Shown here: positions 53,194 to 62,142 of the stretch, piece by piece
How positions within the stretch are numbered: the stretch's first letter is position 1
Layout of the letters: each line of letters opens with the position of its first letter
DNA from: Umezawaea beigongshangensis
GTDB lineage: Bacteria; Actinomycetota; Actinomycetes; Mycobacteriales; Pseudonocardiaceae
Assembly: GCF_016464305.1 (NCBI RefSeq)
Contig: NZ_JAEIOJ010000007.1
Location: forward strand, 1-64,000
Length of the DNA stretch: 64,000 nt
Direction of reading: 5' to 3'
Program-made: the position numbers and the translations under genes
The notes under the pieces: model-generated
What the model was told of the DNA's origin: nothing
Seen by the model: the letters and a program-made list of their open reading frames with translations, nothing else
Databases searched by the model: none

Positions 53194-56100
53194 ATGCGCC
53201 TGGCTCTCGCCACCCCCGGCTCCCGCGTGCTCGTCGCGATCAGCTCCGAGACGACGGGGAGGAGCCTGGCCGCGGCGCTGCGCGTGCAGAGCAGGGCGCG
53301 TCGGGTGGACGTGCGGGACCCCTCCGCCGACGACCTGCTCCACCCGGTGGACGGCGTGCTGTTCGCCTGCGTCAGCACCACCGGCCGCGTCACCGGGCGG
53401 CTCGTCGACCGGCTGGTGAACGAGGTCCCGGCGCAGGCGGTGGTCCTCTTCGCGGACACCCCCGAGCCGCTGGACGTGACGGTGCGCGAGTCCGGCCGCC
53501 CGGTGTTCGTCGCCTGGTCGGTCAACACCGGGCACCAGCTCGCGCGCGAGCTGGTGCGGCTGCTGACCAACGGCTCCGGCGTGTGGGACGGCGGCTGGAC
53601 ACCGGCGGGCCTGGTGCACGCGGTCCGCGCCGGGATCGAGGTGCGGACCCGGCAGCAGGCGGGCGGGGGGTCGCTGTTCCTGGCCCCGAACGTGGGGCAG
53701 CGGTCAGCCGGTCTCGAGTTCGCGATGGCCGTGGAGCGGACGGCGGACCTCGGCACCGCGGTCGAGCACCTGGCCGCGCTGCGCCGGGGAGAGCGCACCC
53801 TGCTCGTCGCGGTGCTCGGGAACGGCGAGGTCGTGGTCGCCGACGCCCACGACGACGAACCCGTGGCGCGGGCGACGGGGCTCGGAGTGCGGACGGTGGA
53901 GGTCGCCGACGAGGAGCTGCTGCTCGTCGGGGACGAGCTCTGGTGGCGCTGGAACCTGACCGACGAGCCGGAGCGGATGTCCGGCCGGTTCGTCCCCCGC
54001 TTCCACCAGGAAGAGCGCTTCGACGCCGGGTCGAGCACCGTCACGGCGTCCGGTGAGCGCCCGATCGTCCGGTTCCACGGCGTGGACGAGCGCAGGATCA
54101 CCGCCGAGGGCGGGCGGACCGACCTCGTGGCGTCCGCGGGAGACCTGCTGATCAGCGGGGGCGGCACGGCAGCGCTGACGCTGTGGGACGTGCCCACCGG
54201 AGACCTGGTGCAGCGGCTCGCCGGGCACGAGACGGGACTCGTCGCGCTGGACGTGCTCGTGCGCGAGGGCGGCACCGAGTGGTGGTTCGTCTCGGCCAGC
54301 CGGGGTGGCAGCGTGTGCGTGTGGGACCCGGAGTCCGGCGCGCTGGTCAAGCGGGTCAACGGCCGGACGCCCACCAGCGCGCTGACCTGCTTCACCGGTG
54401 CCGACGGCAGGCCGCGCGTCGCCACGGCGGGATCGACCGGCGTCGTGCGGGTCTGGGACCCCGGACTCGTGGCGGTCAGCCGCACGGGATCGGTGACCAC
54501 CCGCGGCTTCGGCGACCGGGTCGCCACCGCGGACCTGCTGGGCCGGGGCGCGTACACGGCCGCGCTGGTCGACGCGCTGCGCGCAGCGCCGCACGACGAC
54601 GACAGCGGGCCCACGGTCATCTCCGTGGAGGGCGCGTGGGGCTCGGGCAAGAGCTCGCTGCTGGAGTTCGTGAAGAGGGGACTCGTCCCCGCGCCGCTGA
54701 CGCCGGTCCGCGAGCCCCGGTTCACCGTGCGACAGGCGCACCGCGCGCTGCGCGCGGGGCGGAGCGGGCCGCCACCGGAGCAGCGCGAGCCGGAGGACGC
54801 CGGACCGGCTCCCGTCACGTCGCTGGTGGCGACGTTCAACCCCTGGCAGCACCAGTCCAGCGAGCAGGTGTGGGCCGGGCTGGCGCGGACGCTCGTCCAC
54901 ACCGTCGAGACGGCCCTCTTCGCGGACCGCAACGCCCGCGACCGGTACTGGTTCACCCGCAACGCCGCCAGGATCGACCACGAGCGCACGACGCGCGAGC
55001 TGATCAAGCGGATCCGCTCGCCGTTCCTCGCGGTGGCCGCGCTCGGCCTGGGACTGTCGGTGCTCGGGCAGCTCACCAGGGTGCCGCTGCACCCGGCGTG
55101 GCTGATCGGGATCGCGACGGCGCCGCTGGCCGCGGGGCTGGTGCACACCGCGTGGCGGTACCTGGCCGTGCGGGCGTCGGTGTTCCTGCCGGGCGAGCTG
55201 TTCTCCGGCCCGGTGCGCAGCAGGTCGTTCGCCACCGGTGGCTCCGGCGCCGATCCCGTCGTGCGGGACCCCTACTACAACGCGCGGTCCGGCTACCTGT
55301 ACCTCGTGCAGCACGACGTGGCCGAGATCCTCCGCGACCTGCGGCGGCGGCACGTCGAACTGGTGGTCGTGGTGGACGACCTGGACCGGTGCACGCCGAA
55401 GACCACGGCCGAGGTGTTCGAGGCGATCAACGTGTTCCTGTCGGGAGAGCTGCCCCGCACGCGGTTCGTCCTGGGACTCGACCCGGTGGTCGTCGCCTCG
55501 CACGTCGACCACGCGTACCGCGAGCTGGCCGACGCCGGGGTCGTGGCGCACCCGGACGACCCGAGCCCCGGCTGGACGTTCCTGCGCAAGCTCGTGCAGC
55601 TCCCGGTGCGGCTGCCCGCCACCGGACCGGACGACGTGAACCGCGTGCTCACCGCGCAGCTCGGGCCCGTGCACGACGACGCGGGGCCGCTGACCACCCC
55701 CGCTCCCGAGCCGCGTCCTGGCACCGCGTCCGGCACGGCGCAGGCTCCACCCGAGGCGGTGCCCGCCGTGGAGACGGTCCCGTCGCCGACGCCTCCCGCG
55801 CCCGAGCTGGTCACGGCGGCCGTGGTGGCGATCGAACGGCACCCGCGCGTGCGGGAGCACCTGCACCGCAGACTCGCCGCGCAGTCGGAGCACTCGGTGC
55901 GCGAGGAGAAGCGCCTGGTGACGCTGTGGCAGTTCTACCTGCGCGTGCTCGCGGTGCGGGACGAGGACGCCCTGGTCGAACAGGGGTGCCACCTCGTCGC
56001 GCTGGCCGAGATCGTCACCCGCTGGCCCGCCTACCAGCAGCGGCTGCACGCGCGGTACGACGGCGAACGCGGGCTCGCGGTCCTCGTCGGAGCGGTCGGC

Positions 56101-56238
56101 GACGACGTGGCGTGGAGCAGGGCGCTGGCGAAGCTGGGGCTCACCCGCGCCGACGAGCGCGCCGCGGCGAACCTGCGGGCGCTCCTGCTCGACTGCGACG
56201 CGCACGCGGTGGCCCTCCTGGCCGACCGGCTGCTGTAG
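53194..56238 (+). CDS. Degenerate caspase-like / beta-propeller / KAP NTPase fusion
   Basis: 1014 residues. About 1-160 resembles the second half of a caspase (AVVLFADTPE in place of the DxCxSG strand; VFVAWSVNTGHQLARELVR like the A-E step), but no catalytic His/Cys pair is seen. At about 165-430 lies a propeller with three clear WD-type blades (LTLWDVPTGD, VCVWDPESGA, VRVWDPG). The KAP NTPase follows: Walker A G480-S488 (K486), two membrane helices at about 609-655, Walker B VVVVDDLDR (D728, D729). A Pro/Ala linker separates the C-terminal helical part. Such STAND-like architectures are common in conflict systems, but this one's role is not established. Confidence 0.85.
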   Translation: MRLALATPGSRVLVAISSETTGRSLAAALRVQSRARRVDVRDPSADDLLHPVDGVLFACVSTTGRVTGRLVDRLVNEVPAQAVVLFADTPEPLDVTVRESGRPVFVAWSVNTGHQLARELVRLLTNGSGVWDGGWTPAGLVHAVRAGIEVRTRQQAGGGSLFLAPNVGQRSAGLEFAMAVERTADLGTAVEHLAALRRGERTLLVAVLGNGEVVVADAHDDEPVARATGLGVRTVEVADEELLLVGDELWWRWNLTDEPERMSGRFVPRFHQEERFDAGSSTVTASGERPIVRFHGVDERRITAEGGRTDLVASAGDLLISGGGTAALTLWDVPTGDLVQRLAGHETGLVALDVLVREGGTEWWFVSASRGGSVCVWDPESGALVKRVNGRTPTSALTCFTGADGRPRVATAGSTGVVRVWDPGLVAVSRTGSVTTRGFGDRVATADLLGRGAYTAALVDALRAAPHDDDSGPTVISVEGAWGSGKSSLLEFVKRGLVPAPLTPVREPRFTVRQAHRALRAGRSGPPPEQREPEDAGPAPVTSLVATFNPWQHQSSEQVWAGLARTLVHTVETALFADRNARDRYWFTRNAARIDHERTTRELIKRIRSPFLAVAALGLGLSVLGQLTRVPLHPAWLIGIATAPLAAGLVHTAWRYLAVRASVFLPGELFSGPVRSRSFATGGSGADPVVRDPYYNARSGYLYLVQHDVAEILRDLRRRHVELVVVVDDLDRCTPKTTAEVFEAINVFLSGELPRTRFVLGLDPVVVASHVDHAYRELADAGVVAHPDDPSPGWTFLRKLVQLPVRLPATGPDDVNRVLTAQLGPVHDDAGPLTTPAPEPRPGTASGTAQAPPEAVPAVETVPSPTPPAPELVTAAVVAIERHPRVREHLHRRLAAQSEHSVREEKRLVTLWQFYLRVLAVRDEDALVEQGCHLVALAEIVTRWPAYQQRLHARYDGERGLAVLVGAVGDDVAWSRALAKLGLTRADERAAANLRALLLDCDAHAVALLADRLL

Positions 56239-56283
56239 TCCGTCGGGGTCCCGTTCCCGCCGACAGTTGCCCCGAGCGCTATT

Positions 56284-56299
56284 AAAGTGATATCACTTT
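56284..56299. promoter_or_regulatory. 16-bp perfect palindrome upstream of the SPFH-RHH operon
   Basis: AAAGTGATATCACTTT lies 42 bp before the SPFH start. It sits where a -10 is expected if TTGCCC at 56267-56272 is the -35. The likely binder is the ribbon-helix-helix protein of the operon. Confidence 0.75.
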
Positions 56300-56341
56300 G
56301 CTAAGGCCGCGGGGCTGCGGTCACAGAGGTGAGGGGTGCAC

Positions 56342-57268
56342 ATGAGCGCAACAGCTGTGGAGACGGCCGTGCGGATGCCGGCGCCGGCGGTGCGCGAGCG
56401 GACCGCGACGGCACTGCCGGGGCTCGTGGTGTTCCTGATCGGGGTGCTCGTCGCGCTGGGCGGCGTGGCGGTCGTCGTGCTGTCGGTGCTCACCGGCCCG
56501 AACACCGTCAGCGTCGTCGGCCTCGTGACCGGGGCGCTGATGATCGTGGCGGCTGGCGTCGTGCTGAGCGGGCTGTTCACGGTCGCCCCCGGCGAGGCGC
56601 GCGTGCTCCAGTTCCTCGGCCGCTACACCGGCACGGTGCGCGCCGACGGCCTCCAGTGGGCGAATCCGCTCAGCTCGAAGGTGAAGGTCTCCACCAGGAT
56701 CCGCAACCACGAGACCGCCACCTTGAAGGTCAACGACGCCGACGGCAACCCCATCGAGATCGCCGCCGTCGTCGTGTGGCAGGTCGACGACACGGCGCGG
56801 GCGATGTTCGAGGTCGACGACTTCGTGCGGTTCGTCGGCACCCAGACCGAGACCGCCGTGCGGCACATCGCGACCAGCTACCCCTACGACACCCACGATG
56901 ACTACGCACTGTCCCTGCGGGAGAACGCCGACGAGATCACCGAGACGCTCTCGATCGAGATCGGCGCGCGCGTGCAGGCCGCGGGCGTGAAGGTGATCGA
57001 ATCACGGCTCACGCACCTGGCGTACGCGCCGGAGATCGCCCACGCCATGCTTCAGCGGCAGCAGGCGGGCGCGGTCGTGGCCGCCAGGACGCGCATCGTG
57101 GAGGGAGCGGTCGGCATGGTGGAACTGGCGCTCGCCCGGCTGGCCGAGCAGGACGTCGTGCACCTGGACGAGGAGCGGAAGGCGGCGATGGTGTCGAACC
57201 TGCTGGTGGTGCTGTGCGGAGACAGGTCGGCGCAGCCCGTGGTCAACACCGGATCGCTGTACCACTAG
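56342..57268 (+). CDS. SPFH/Band 7 domain membrane protein
   Basis: 308 residues from the ATG at 56342, with GAGGGG upstream. Two N-terminal membrane helices (27-50 and 58-80) lead into an SPFH domain: [48 protein letters not shown] helical part contains [29 protein letters not shown]. Stomatin-like proteins form membrane microdomain scaffolds. It is followed after 7 bp by a small DNA-binding protein, an arrangement that recurs in actinomycetes in my recollection; its job is unknown. Confidence 0.92.
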   Translation: MSATAVETAVRMPAPAVRERTATALPGLVVFLIGVLVALGGVAVVVLSVLTGPNTVSVVGLVTGALMIVAAGVVLSGLFTVAPGEARVLQFLGRYTGTVRADGLQWANPLSSKVKVSTRIRNHETATLKVNDADGNPIEIAAVVVWQVDDTARAMFEVDDFVRFVGTQTETAVRHIATSYPYDTHDDYALSLRENADEITETLSIEIGARVQAAGVKVIESRLTHLAYAPEIAHAMLQRQQAGAVVAARTRIVEGAVGMVELALARLAEQDVVHLDEERKAAMVSNLLVVLCGDRSAQPVVNTGSLYH

Positions 57269-57275
57269 GCGCACC

Positions 57276-57482
57276 GTGGCCGAGCGCAAGAGCGTCCTGC
57301 TGCGGCTGGACCCCGCCGTGCACGACGCCCTGACCAAGTGGGCCGGCGACGAGCTGCGCAGCACCAACGCGCAGATCGAGTTCCTGCTGCGCCGGGCCCT
57401 GTCCGACGCGGGCAGGCTGCCCGGCGGCACGGCGCGGCCTCCCCGGCGCGGACGCCCGCCCAAGCAGGAACCCGCCGAGTGA
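57276..57482 (+). CDS. Ribbon-helix-helix (Arc-like) DNA-binding protein
   Basis: 68 residues from a GTG. ERKSVLLRLDPAVHDALTKWAGDELRSTNAQIEFLLRRAL is an Arc/MetJ ribbon (KSVLLRLD) and two helices with STNAQIEFLLR. The basic AT-hook-like tail (PRRGRPPKQ) may add minor-groove contacts. Co-transcribed with the SPFH gene and likely to bind the upstream palindrome, giving feedback control. Confidence 0.88.
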   Translation: MAERKSVLLRLDPAVHDALTKWAGDELRSTNAQIEFLLRRALSDAGRLPGGTARPPRRGRPPKQEPAE

Positions 57483-57518
57483 CGACGCCGCCCGCACCGC
57501 GCGGGCGGCGTCGCCGCG

Positions 57519-58322
57519 TCAGCCCGCGGCGATCTTCCAGCCCAGGCTGACCAGGAGCGCGACCACGACGGTCAGGAACACGCGCCGCACGAAGCCGGAC
57601 CCCTTGCGGATCGCGAGCCGCGCGCCGAACACGGCACCCGTGACGTTGCAGACGGCCAGGACGATCCCCAGTCCCCACAGCACCCGGCCCGCCGGGATGA
57701 AGTAGAGCAGCGCCCCCAGGTTCGTGGCCACGTTGACGATCTTGGCGGTCGCCGAGGCGCGCAGGAACGCGAAGCCGACGACGCCGACGAGCAGGAACAC
57801 GAGGAACGCCCCGGTGCCGGGACCGGCCAGACCGTCCCAGAACCCGATCGCCGCGCCGCCGACCGCCATCACGGCGATCTCCGCGCGCCGCTGGAACCGC
57901 GTCGTCTCCGCCGTGCCGAGATCGGGCTTGCGCCAGGTGTAGAGGCCGACCAGGAGCAGCGCGCCGAACACCACGGCGTTGAGCACGGCGGCCGGCAGCG
58001 CGTTGGCGAACGCCGCTCCCCCGACGGCTCCGGCGAACGCGGCGGCGGCCATCGGCCCGGCGGCACGCCAGTCCACGGTGGTCTGCCGGGTGTAGGTGCG
58101 CACGGCGGCCGAGGTGCCGACGACGGCGGCGACCTTGCTCGTCGCCATCGCGTACACCGGCTGCCCGCCCGGTGCGAGCAGCAGCATCGCGGGAAGCTGG
58201 ATCAGGCCGCCCCCTCCGACGACCGCGTCGACCGCGCCGGCGAGAGCGGCGGCGGCACAGAGGAACAGCAGGCCGGCGAGTGAGACGTGACCGAAACCGG
58301 GCCAGTCCAGGGCGTTCATCAC
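57519..58322 (-). CDS. TSUP (TauE/SafE)-family membrane transporter
   Basis: 267 residues; an ATG at 58319 is an equal choice. Eight or so membrane helices with the two family repeats: AGAVDAVVGGGGLIQLPAMLL and GFWDGLAGPGTGAFLVFLLV, plus MATSKVAAVVGTSAAV and TAKIVNVATNLGALLYF. Members export sulfite, sulfoacetate or other small anions. Substrate not indicated by the neighbours. Confidence 0.9.
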   Translation of the reverse strand: MMNALDWPGFGHVSLAGLLFLCAAAALAGAVDAVVGGGGLIQLPAMLLLAPGGQPVYAMATSKVAAVVGTSAAVRTYTRQTTVDWRAAGPMAAAAFAGAVGGAAFANALPAAVLNAVVFGALLLVGLYTWRKPDLGTAETTRFQRRAEIAVMAVGGAAIGFWDGLAGPGTGAFLVFLLVGVVGFAFLRASATAKIVNVATNLGALLYFIPAGRVLWGLGIVLAVCNVTGAVFGARLAIRKGSGFVRRVFLTVVVALLVSLGWKIAAG

Positions 58323-58543
58323 CCGGTGAGCTTAACGGGACACATGTACTGTTTTTCGTGCGCACGCGGTGTCGGTGACGGATCTCGCACCCGCTGCGGT
58401 ACCGATTTCGAACGAGCCGTGACCTGCTGTTACGCTTCTCCGTCGTACCGTGCGGCGTTCCGTCGTGGAGGAAGGCTGCCCCTCGCGGGCAGTGCCGATC
58501 ACAGCGCGGTACCACCACAGACCGAAGAGAACGAGGCATTCAC

Positions 58544-58804
58544 ATGGCCAACATCAAGTCCCAGCTCAAGCGGATCAAGACCAACGAGAAGGCGCGGCTG
58601 CGGAACAAGTCCGTCAAGTCGGCGCTGAAGACCTCGATCCGCAAGCTCCGCGAGGCCGTGGATGCCGGTGACAAGGACAAGGCCCTCGCGCTGCTGCAGG
58701 ACGCGTCCCGCAAGCTCGACAAGGCCGCCTCCAAGGGCGTCATCCACGCCAACCAGTCGGCCAACAAGAAGTCGGCCCTGGCCAAGCGCGTCAACCAGCT
58801 CTGA
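58544..58804 (+). CDS. rpsT: 30S ribosomal protein S20
   Basis: 86 residues: [22 protein letters not shown], then the helical basic body ([61 protein letters not shown]). Binds 16S rRNA helix 44 and the 5' domain. A long leader (about 200 bp) precedes it, with TTACGCT at 58430-58436 as a possible -10. Strong hairpin after the stop. Confidence 0.97.
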   Translation: MANIKSQLKRIKTNEKARLRNKSVKSALKTSIRKLREAVDAGDKDKALALLQDASRKLDKAASKGVIHANQSANKKSALAKRVNQL

Positions 58805-58837
58805 TCCGGCGCTGCCCGCGGGCAGCAGCCGATCTCC

Positions 58838-58873
58838 GGAGGCGCCGTTCCCGTTCGCGGGGGCGGCGCCTCC
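58838..58873. terminator. Terminator between rpsT and holA
   Basis: GGAGGCGCCG and its perfect 10-bp complement with a 16-nt loop, between the convergent stops at 58804 and 58886. Confidence 0.65.
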
Positions 58874-58885
58874 GTCGTGCCGGGG

Positions 58886-59866
58886 TCAGCGGCGGCCGTG
58901 CGCGTCGACGATCCGCAGGACGGCGCGTTCCAGCGCGTAGCCCGCGTCGGCCGCCACGCCCTTCACGTCGGCGTTGAGCCCGGCGACGATCCCCATGGCC
59001 TCGGCCAGCCCGTCCTGCTCCCAGCCCCGCGACTGCGCCTGGGCCTTCTTGACCTTCCACGGCGGCATCCCGAGCTGCCCGGCCATCGCGAACGGGTCAC
59101 CGCGCCCGACGGCCGACACCCGCGCGACCGTGCGCACGGCGTCGGCGAGGGCGTCGGCCACGAGCACGTGGGCGACACCGGTGTCCAGCGCCCAGCGCAA
59201 CGCCTCCAGCGCACCGGCGCGATCACCGGTCACGGCCTTCTCCGCCACGGCGAAGCCGGTGACCTCGGCACGGCCGCGGTGGTAGCGGCGCACCTCCTCG
59301 GCGTCGATCGCGCCGCCGCTGTCGGCGACGAGCTGCGACGCCGCGGCGGCCAGTTCGCGCAGATCGGAGCCGACCGACTCGATGAGCACCGCCACGCCCT
59401 CCGGGTCGATCTTGCCCCCGGCGGCGCGCACCTCGTTGCGGACGAACGCCTCCCGATCGGCCGCCCTGGTCATCTTGGGGCACTCGGTGACGGTCGCTCC
59501 CGCCTTGCGCAGCACGCCGGGCAGGTCCTTGGCCGCCTTGCTGCGCCCGCCGCCGCTGTGCACGACGACCAGGGTGATGCCGTCGGCCGGCGCCCTGCTG
59601 TAGGCCACGACCGCGTCCGCCAGCTCCTTGCCGATCTCCTGCGCGGCCTCCAGCGCGATGACCCTGCCCTCGGCGAACAGCGACGGACTGACCAGCTCGG
59701 CCAGTTCCGGCGGGGTGAGGTCGCTCACGCGCACCCTGGTCAGGTCGGCCTGCGGGTCCGCGGCGCGAGCGGCGTCCAGCGAGGCGCGCACGGCGCGCTC
59801 GACCAGCAGCTCTTCGTCGCCGACGACGAGGTGCAGGGCGTCGGGGGAGGTGGCGGTCGGGCTCAC
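58886..59866 (-). CDS. holA: DNA polymerase III delta subunit
   Basis: 326 residues from a GTG with GGGAGG upstream. The clamp-loader wrench subunit: HLVVGDEELLVERAV at the N-terminus, DGITLVVVHSGGGRSKAAKDL, and the helical C-terminal collar (WALDTGVAHVLVADALADAVR, QLGMPPWKVKKAQAQSRGW). It opens the beta clamp within the gamma complex. The order rpsT-holA-comEC matches mycobacteria. Confidence 0.92.
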   Translation of the reverse strand: MSPTATSPDALHLVVGDEELLVERAVRASLDAARAADPQADLTRVRVSDLTPPELAELVSPSLFAEGRVIALEAAQEIGKELADAVVAYSRAPADGITLVVVHSGGGRSKAAKDLPGVLRKAGATVTECPKMTRAADREAFVRNEVRAAGGKIDPEGVAVLIESVGSDLRELAAAASQLVADSGGAIDAEEVRRYHRGRAEVTGFAVAEKAVTGDRAGALEALRWALDTGVAHVLVADALADAVRTVARVSAVGRGDPFAMAGQLGMPPWKVKKAQAQSRGWEQDGLAEAMGIVAGLNADVKGVAADAGYALERAVLRIVDAHGRR

Positions 59867-59982
59867 GGCGCAATCCTCCCACGCGGCCGGAGCGGGTCGC
59901 GGCCTCCCGGATCGTGGACGTCACTGGCCGTGGATCGGGACGGTGCCGTAGCGTGACCGCCGCACGTCACAACTGAACACCG

Positions 59983-60105
59983 CTCATCCAGAGGGGCAGA
60001 GGGATCGGCCCGAAGAAGCCCCGGCAACCCGACGTCGAGCCCGCGCGCGAGCGCGAGGCCCGGTGTCACGGTGCCAAATCCGACCCGCGACGCGGGACAG
60101 ATGAG
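59983..60105 (+). ncRNA. SAM-I (S-box) riboswitch upstream of thrC
   Basis: Conserved S-box parts in order: P1 CTCATC (59983-59988) pairing with GATGAG (60100-60105); AGAGG...AGAGGGA; GGCCCGAAGAAGCCCCGGCAACC; a variable hairpin with GCGCGCGAGCGCG; then GGTGCCAAATCC. It ends 13 nt before the thrC ATG. The P1 3' strand overlaps the start of the GAGGAG ribosome-binding site (60103-60108), so SAM binding would mask it and stop translation. Confidence 0.93.
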
Positions 60106-60118
60106 GAGACACCTCGCG

Positions 60119-61375
60119 ATGACTGCTGCCACTGTGCCCACCAGCACCACCTTCGACCTCGGCCCGGCTCGGGCGCTGTCGTGCCGCGAGTGCGGCAACG
60201 AGACCCCGCTGGCCGCCGAGTACGCCTGCGTCGAGTGTTTCGGGCCGCTGGAAGTGGCCTACGACTTCGGCAAGATCACCCGCGAGGACATCGAAGCGGG
60301 CCCCCGGTCGATCTGGCGCTACCGCGGCCTCCTCCCCGTTCCGTCCGATGTGGACAGCCATCCCAACACCCAGCCCGGCGGCACCCGCCTCGTCGAGGCC
60401 GACCGCCTCGCGAAGGCGCTGGGCCTGCGCAAGGTGTGGGTGAAGGACGACACCGGCAACCCCACCCACTCGTTCAAGGACCGCGTGGTCGGCGTGGCGC
60501 TGGCCGCCGCCCGCGAACTCGGGTTCACGGTCCTGGCCTGCCCCTCCACCGGCAACCTCGCCAACGCCGTCGCCGCTGCGGCGGCCCGCGCCGGCTGGCG
60601 GTCCGTCGTGCTGGTGCCCTCCTCCCTGGAGCGCGCGAAGATCCTCATGACCGCCGTCTACGACGGCGCGCTGATCGCCGTCGACGGCAACTACGACGAC
60701 GTGAACCGCCTGGCCCAGGAACTCGCCGCGGAGCACGAGGACTGGGCGTTCGTGAACGTCAACGTGCGCCCCTACTACGCCGAGGGTTCGAAGACCCTGG
60801 GCTACGAGGTCGCCGAACAGCTCGGCTGGCGGCTGCCCGACCAGATCGTCGTCCCCATCGCCTCCGGTTCCCAGCTCACCAAGGTGGACAAGGCGTTCCG
60901 CGAGTTCGGCCAGCTCGGCCTGGTCGAGGAGAAGCCGTACCGGGTGTTCGGCGCACAGGCCACCGGCTGCTCCCCCGTCTCGGCGGCCTTCAAGGCCGGG
61001 CACGACGTCGTGTCGCCCGTCCGCCCCGACACGATCGCCCGCTCGCTGGCGATCGGCGCCCCCGCCGACGGCCCCTACGTGCTCGACGCGGTGCGGCGCA
61101 CCGGCGGCGCGATCGAGGACGTCACCGACGAGGAGGTCGTCGAGGGCATCAAGCTGCTGGCCCGCACCGAGGGCATCTTCGCCGAGACGGCGGGCGGCGT
61201 CACCGTCGCCACGGCCAAGAAGCTGATCGCCACCGGCCAGATCGACCCCGACGCCGAGACCGTGCTCCTGATCACCGGCGACGGCCTGAAGACGCTGGAC
61301 GCGCTGGGCGACACCGTCGGTCCGCGCGCCACCGTGCCCCCCTCGGCCGAGGCCGTTCTCAACGCCCTGAGGTGA
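60119..61375 (+). CDS. threonine synthase thrC: Threonine synthase
   Basis: 418 residues from the ATG at 60119. An N-terminal zinc-ribbon-like part (CRECGNE...CVECFGP) precedes the PLP fold: the Schiff-base Lys is in HSFKDRVVGVAL, the phosphate loop in STGNLANAVAAAAARAG, with ASGSQLTKVDKAF and GVTVATAKKLI later. It converts O-phosphohomoserine to threonine. Control by SAM would divert homoserine between threonine and methionine branches. A strong terminator follows. Confidence 0.95.
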   Translation: MTAATVPTSTTFDLGPARALSCRECGNETPLAAEYACVECFGPLEVAYDFGKITREDIEAGPRSIWRYRGLLPVPSDVDSHPNTQPGGTRLVEADRLAKALGLRKVWVKDDTGNPTHSFKDRVVGVALAAARELGFTVLACPSTGNLANAVAAAAARAGWRSVVLVPSSLERAKILMTAVYDGALIAVDGNYDDVNRLAQELAAEHEDWAFVNVNVRPYYAEGSKTLGYEVAEQLGWRLPDQIVVPIASGSQLTKVDKAFREFGQLGLVEEKPYRVFGAQATGCSPVSAAFKAGHDVVSPVRPDTIARSLAIGAPADGPYVLDAVRRTGGAIEDVTDEEVVEGIKLLARTEGIFAETAGGVTVATAKKLIATGQIDPDAETVLLITGDGLKTLDALGDTVGPRATVPPSAEAVLNALR

Positions 61376-61399
61376 CGACCGGGCGGTGACACCGTCCCC

Positions 61400-61435
61400 G
61401 AGGGCCACCCCGGTGAACTTTCCGGGGTGGCCCTC
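61400..61435 (+). terminator. Strong hairpin terminator after thrC
   Basis: A perfect 14-bp stem (GAGGGCCACCCCGG and its complement) with an 8-nt loop, 25 bp past the thrC stop. Confidence 0.85.
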
Positions 61436-61471
61436 TCACGTTCCCACCCCCGTCGGTGGTAAACCTTCACC

Positions 61472-61654
61472 GTGGCAGACGACGTGATCCGCTGGTCTGT
61501 GAGCGGTTCGCTGTGGGGGCACTCCTCGGAGTGGATCAACGCCTACCTCGGCACGGTCGACCTGAGCAGCGCCCAGCGGTTGCGGCGCCACGTGCTGCCC
61601 TTCGCCGTCGTGTGGTCCGCCATGCTGTGCGAGGAGGAGCAGGACGAGGACTGA
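61472..61654 (+). CDS. Small hypothetical protein
   Basis: 60 residues from a GTG: MADDVIRWSVSGSLWGHSSEW, then INAYLGTVDLSSAQRLRRHVLPFAVVWSAMLCEEEQDED. A partly hydrophobic middle could be a helix; the end is acidic. TAAACC six bases before the GTG may be a poor -10. Isolated between terminator and a convergent gene. Function unknown. Confidence 0.5.
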   Translation: MADDVIRWSVSGSLWGHSSEWINAYLGTVDLSSAQRLRRHVLPFAVVWSAMLCEEEQDED

Positions 61655-61668
61655 TCCCGTCCGGTCAC

Positions 61669-62142
61669 TCACGACGCGACGACCACCTCCTCCGTGAGCT
61701 GCCAGCCGGTCCGGGGGAACCGGCTCAGGCCGGACAGCACGTACGGCCCCACCCGCTCGGTCCCGATCCGCCACGCGGTGACCCGCTGCGGCCACGACAT
61801 CAGCGCCTTGGCCCGGTTGTAGGGGTTCGCCCGCCACTCGTCGAGCCCCACCGAGAAGCGGTCGTCGAACAGCCGCCCGGCGACGAGCCGGTGCGCGTCC
61901 TCGTCCGAAGCGGCCTCGACCGTCCCGAGCACGCCGGTGACCACGGCCCGCGCGACGAGCCCGCGCCCGCCCGTCTCCAGCGGCTCGCACACGTAGTGCG
62001 CGAAGCCCGGTCTCAGCTCCCGGTGCGGCCACGGCGCGGCCCGGTGGGCCGGCTGCCACAGCGCCCACCCGAACGCCTCGGCCGTGCTCCCGGCCGGCGT
62101 CCACCCGGTGCCCAGCCTGATCCACGCTTCCTCCACGGTCAC
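61669..62142 (-). CDS. Hypothetical protein co-translated with comEC
   Basis: 157 residues from a GTG that overlaps the comEC stop by 4 bp (GTGA). The sequence is rich in Trp/Arg/Gly with regular secondary structure (EAWIRLGTGWTPAGSTAEAFGWALWQPAHRAAPWPHRELRPGFAHYVCEPLET, FDDRFSVGLDEWRANPYNRAKALMSWPQRVTAW). No signal or membrane segment. Not recognised; the tight link suggests expression with comEC. Confidence 0.65.
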   Translation of the reverse strand: MTVEEAWIRLGTGWTPAGSTAEAFGWALWQPAHRAAPWPHRELRPGFAHYVCEPLETGGRGLVARAVVTGVLGTVEAASDEDAHRLVAGRLFDDRFSVGLDEWRANPYNRAKALMSWPQRVTAWRIGTERVGPYVLSGLSRFPRTGWQLTEEVVVAS

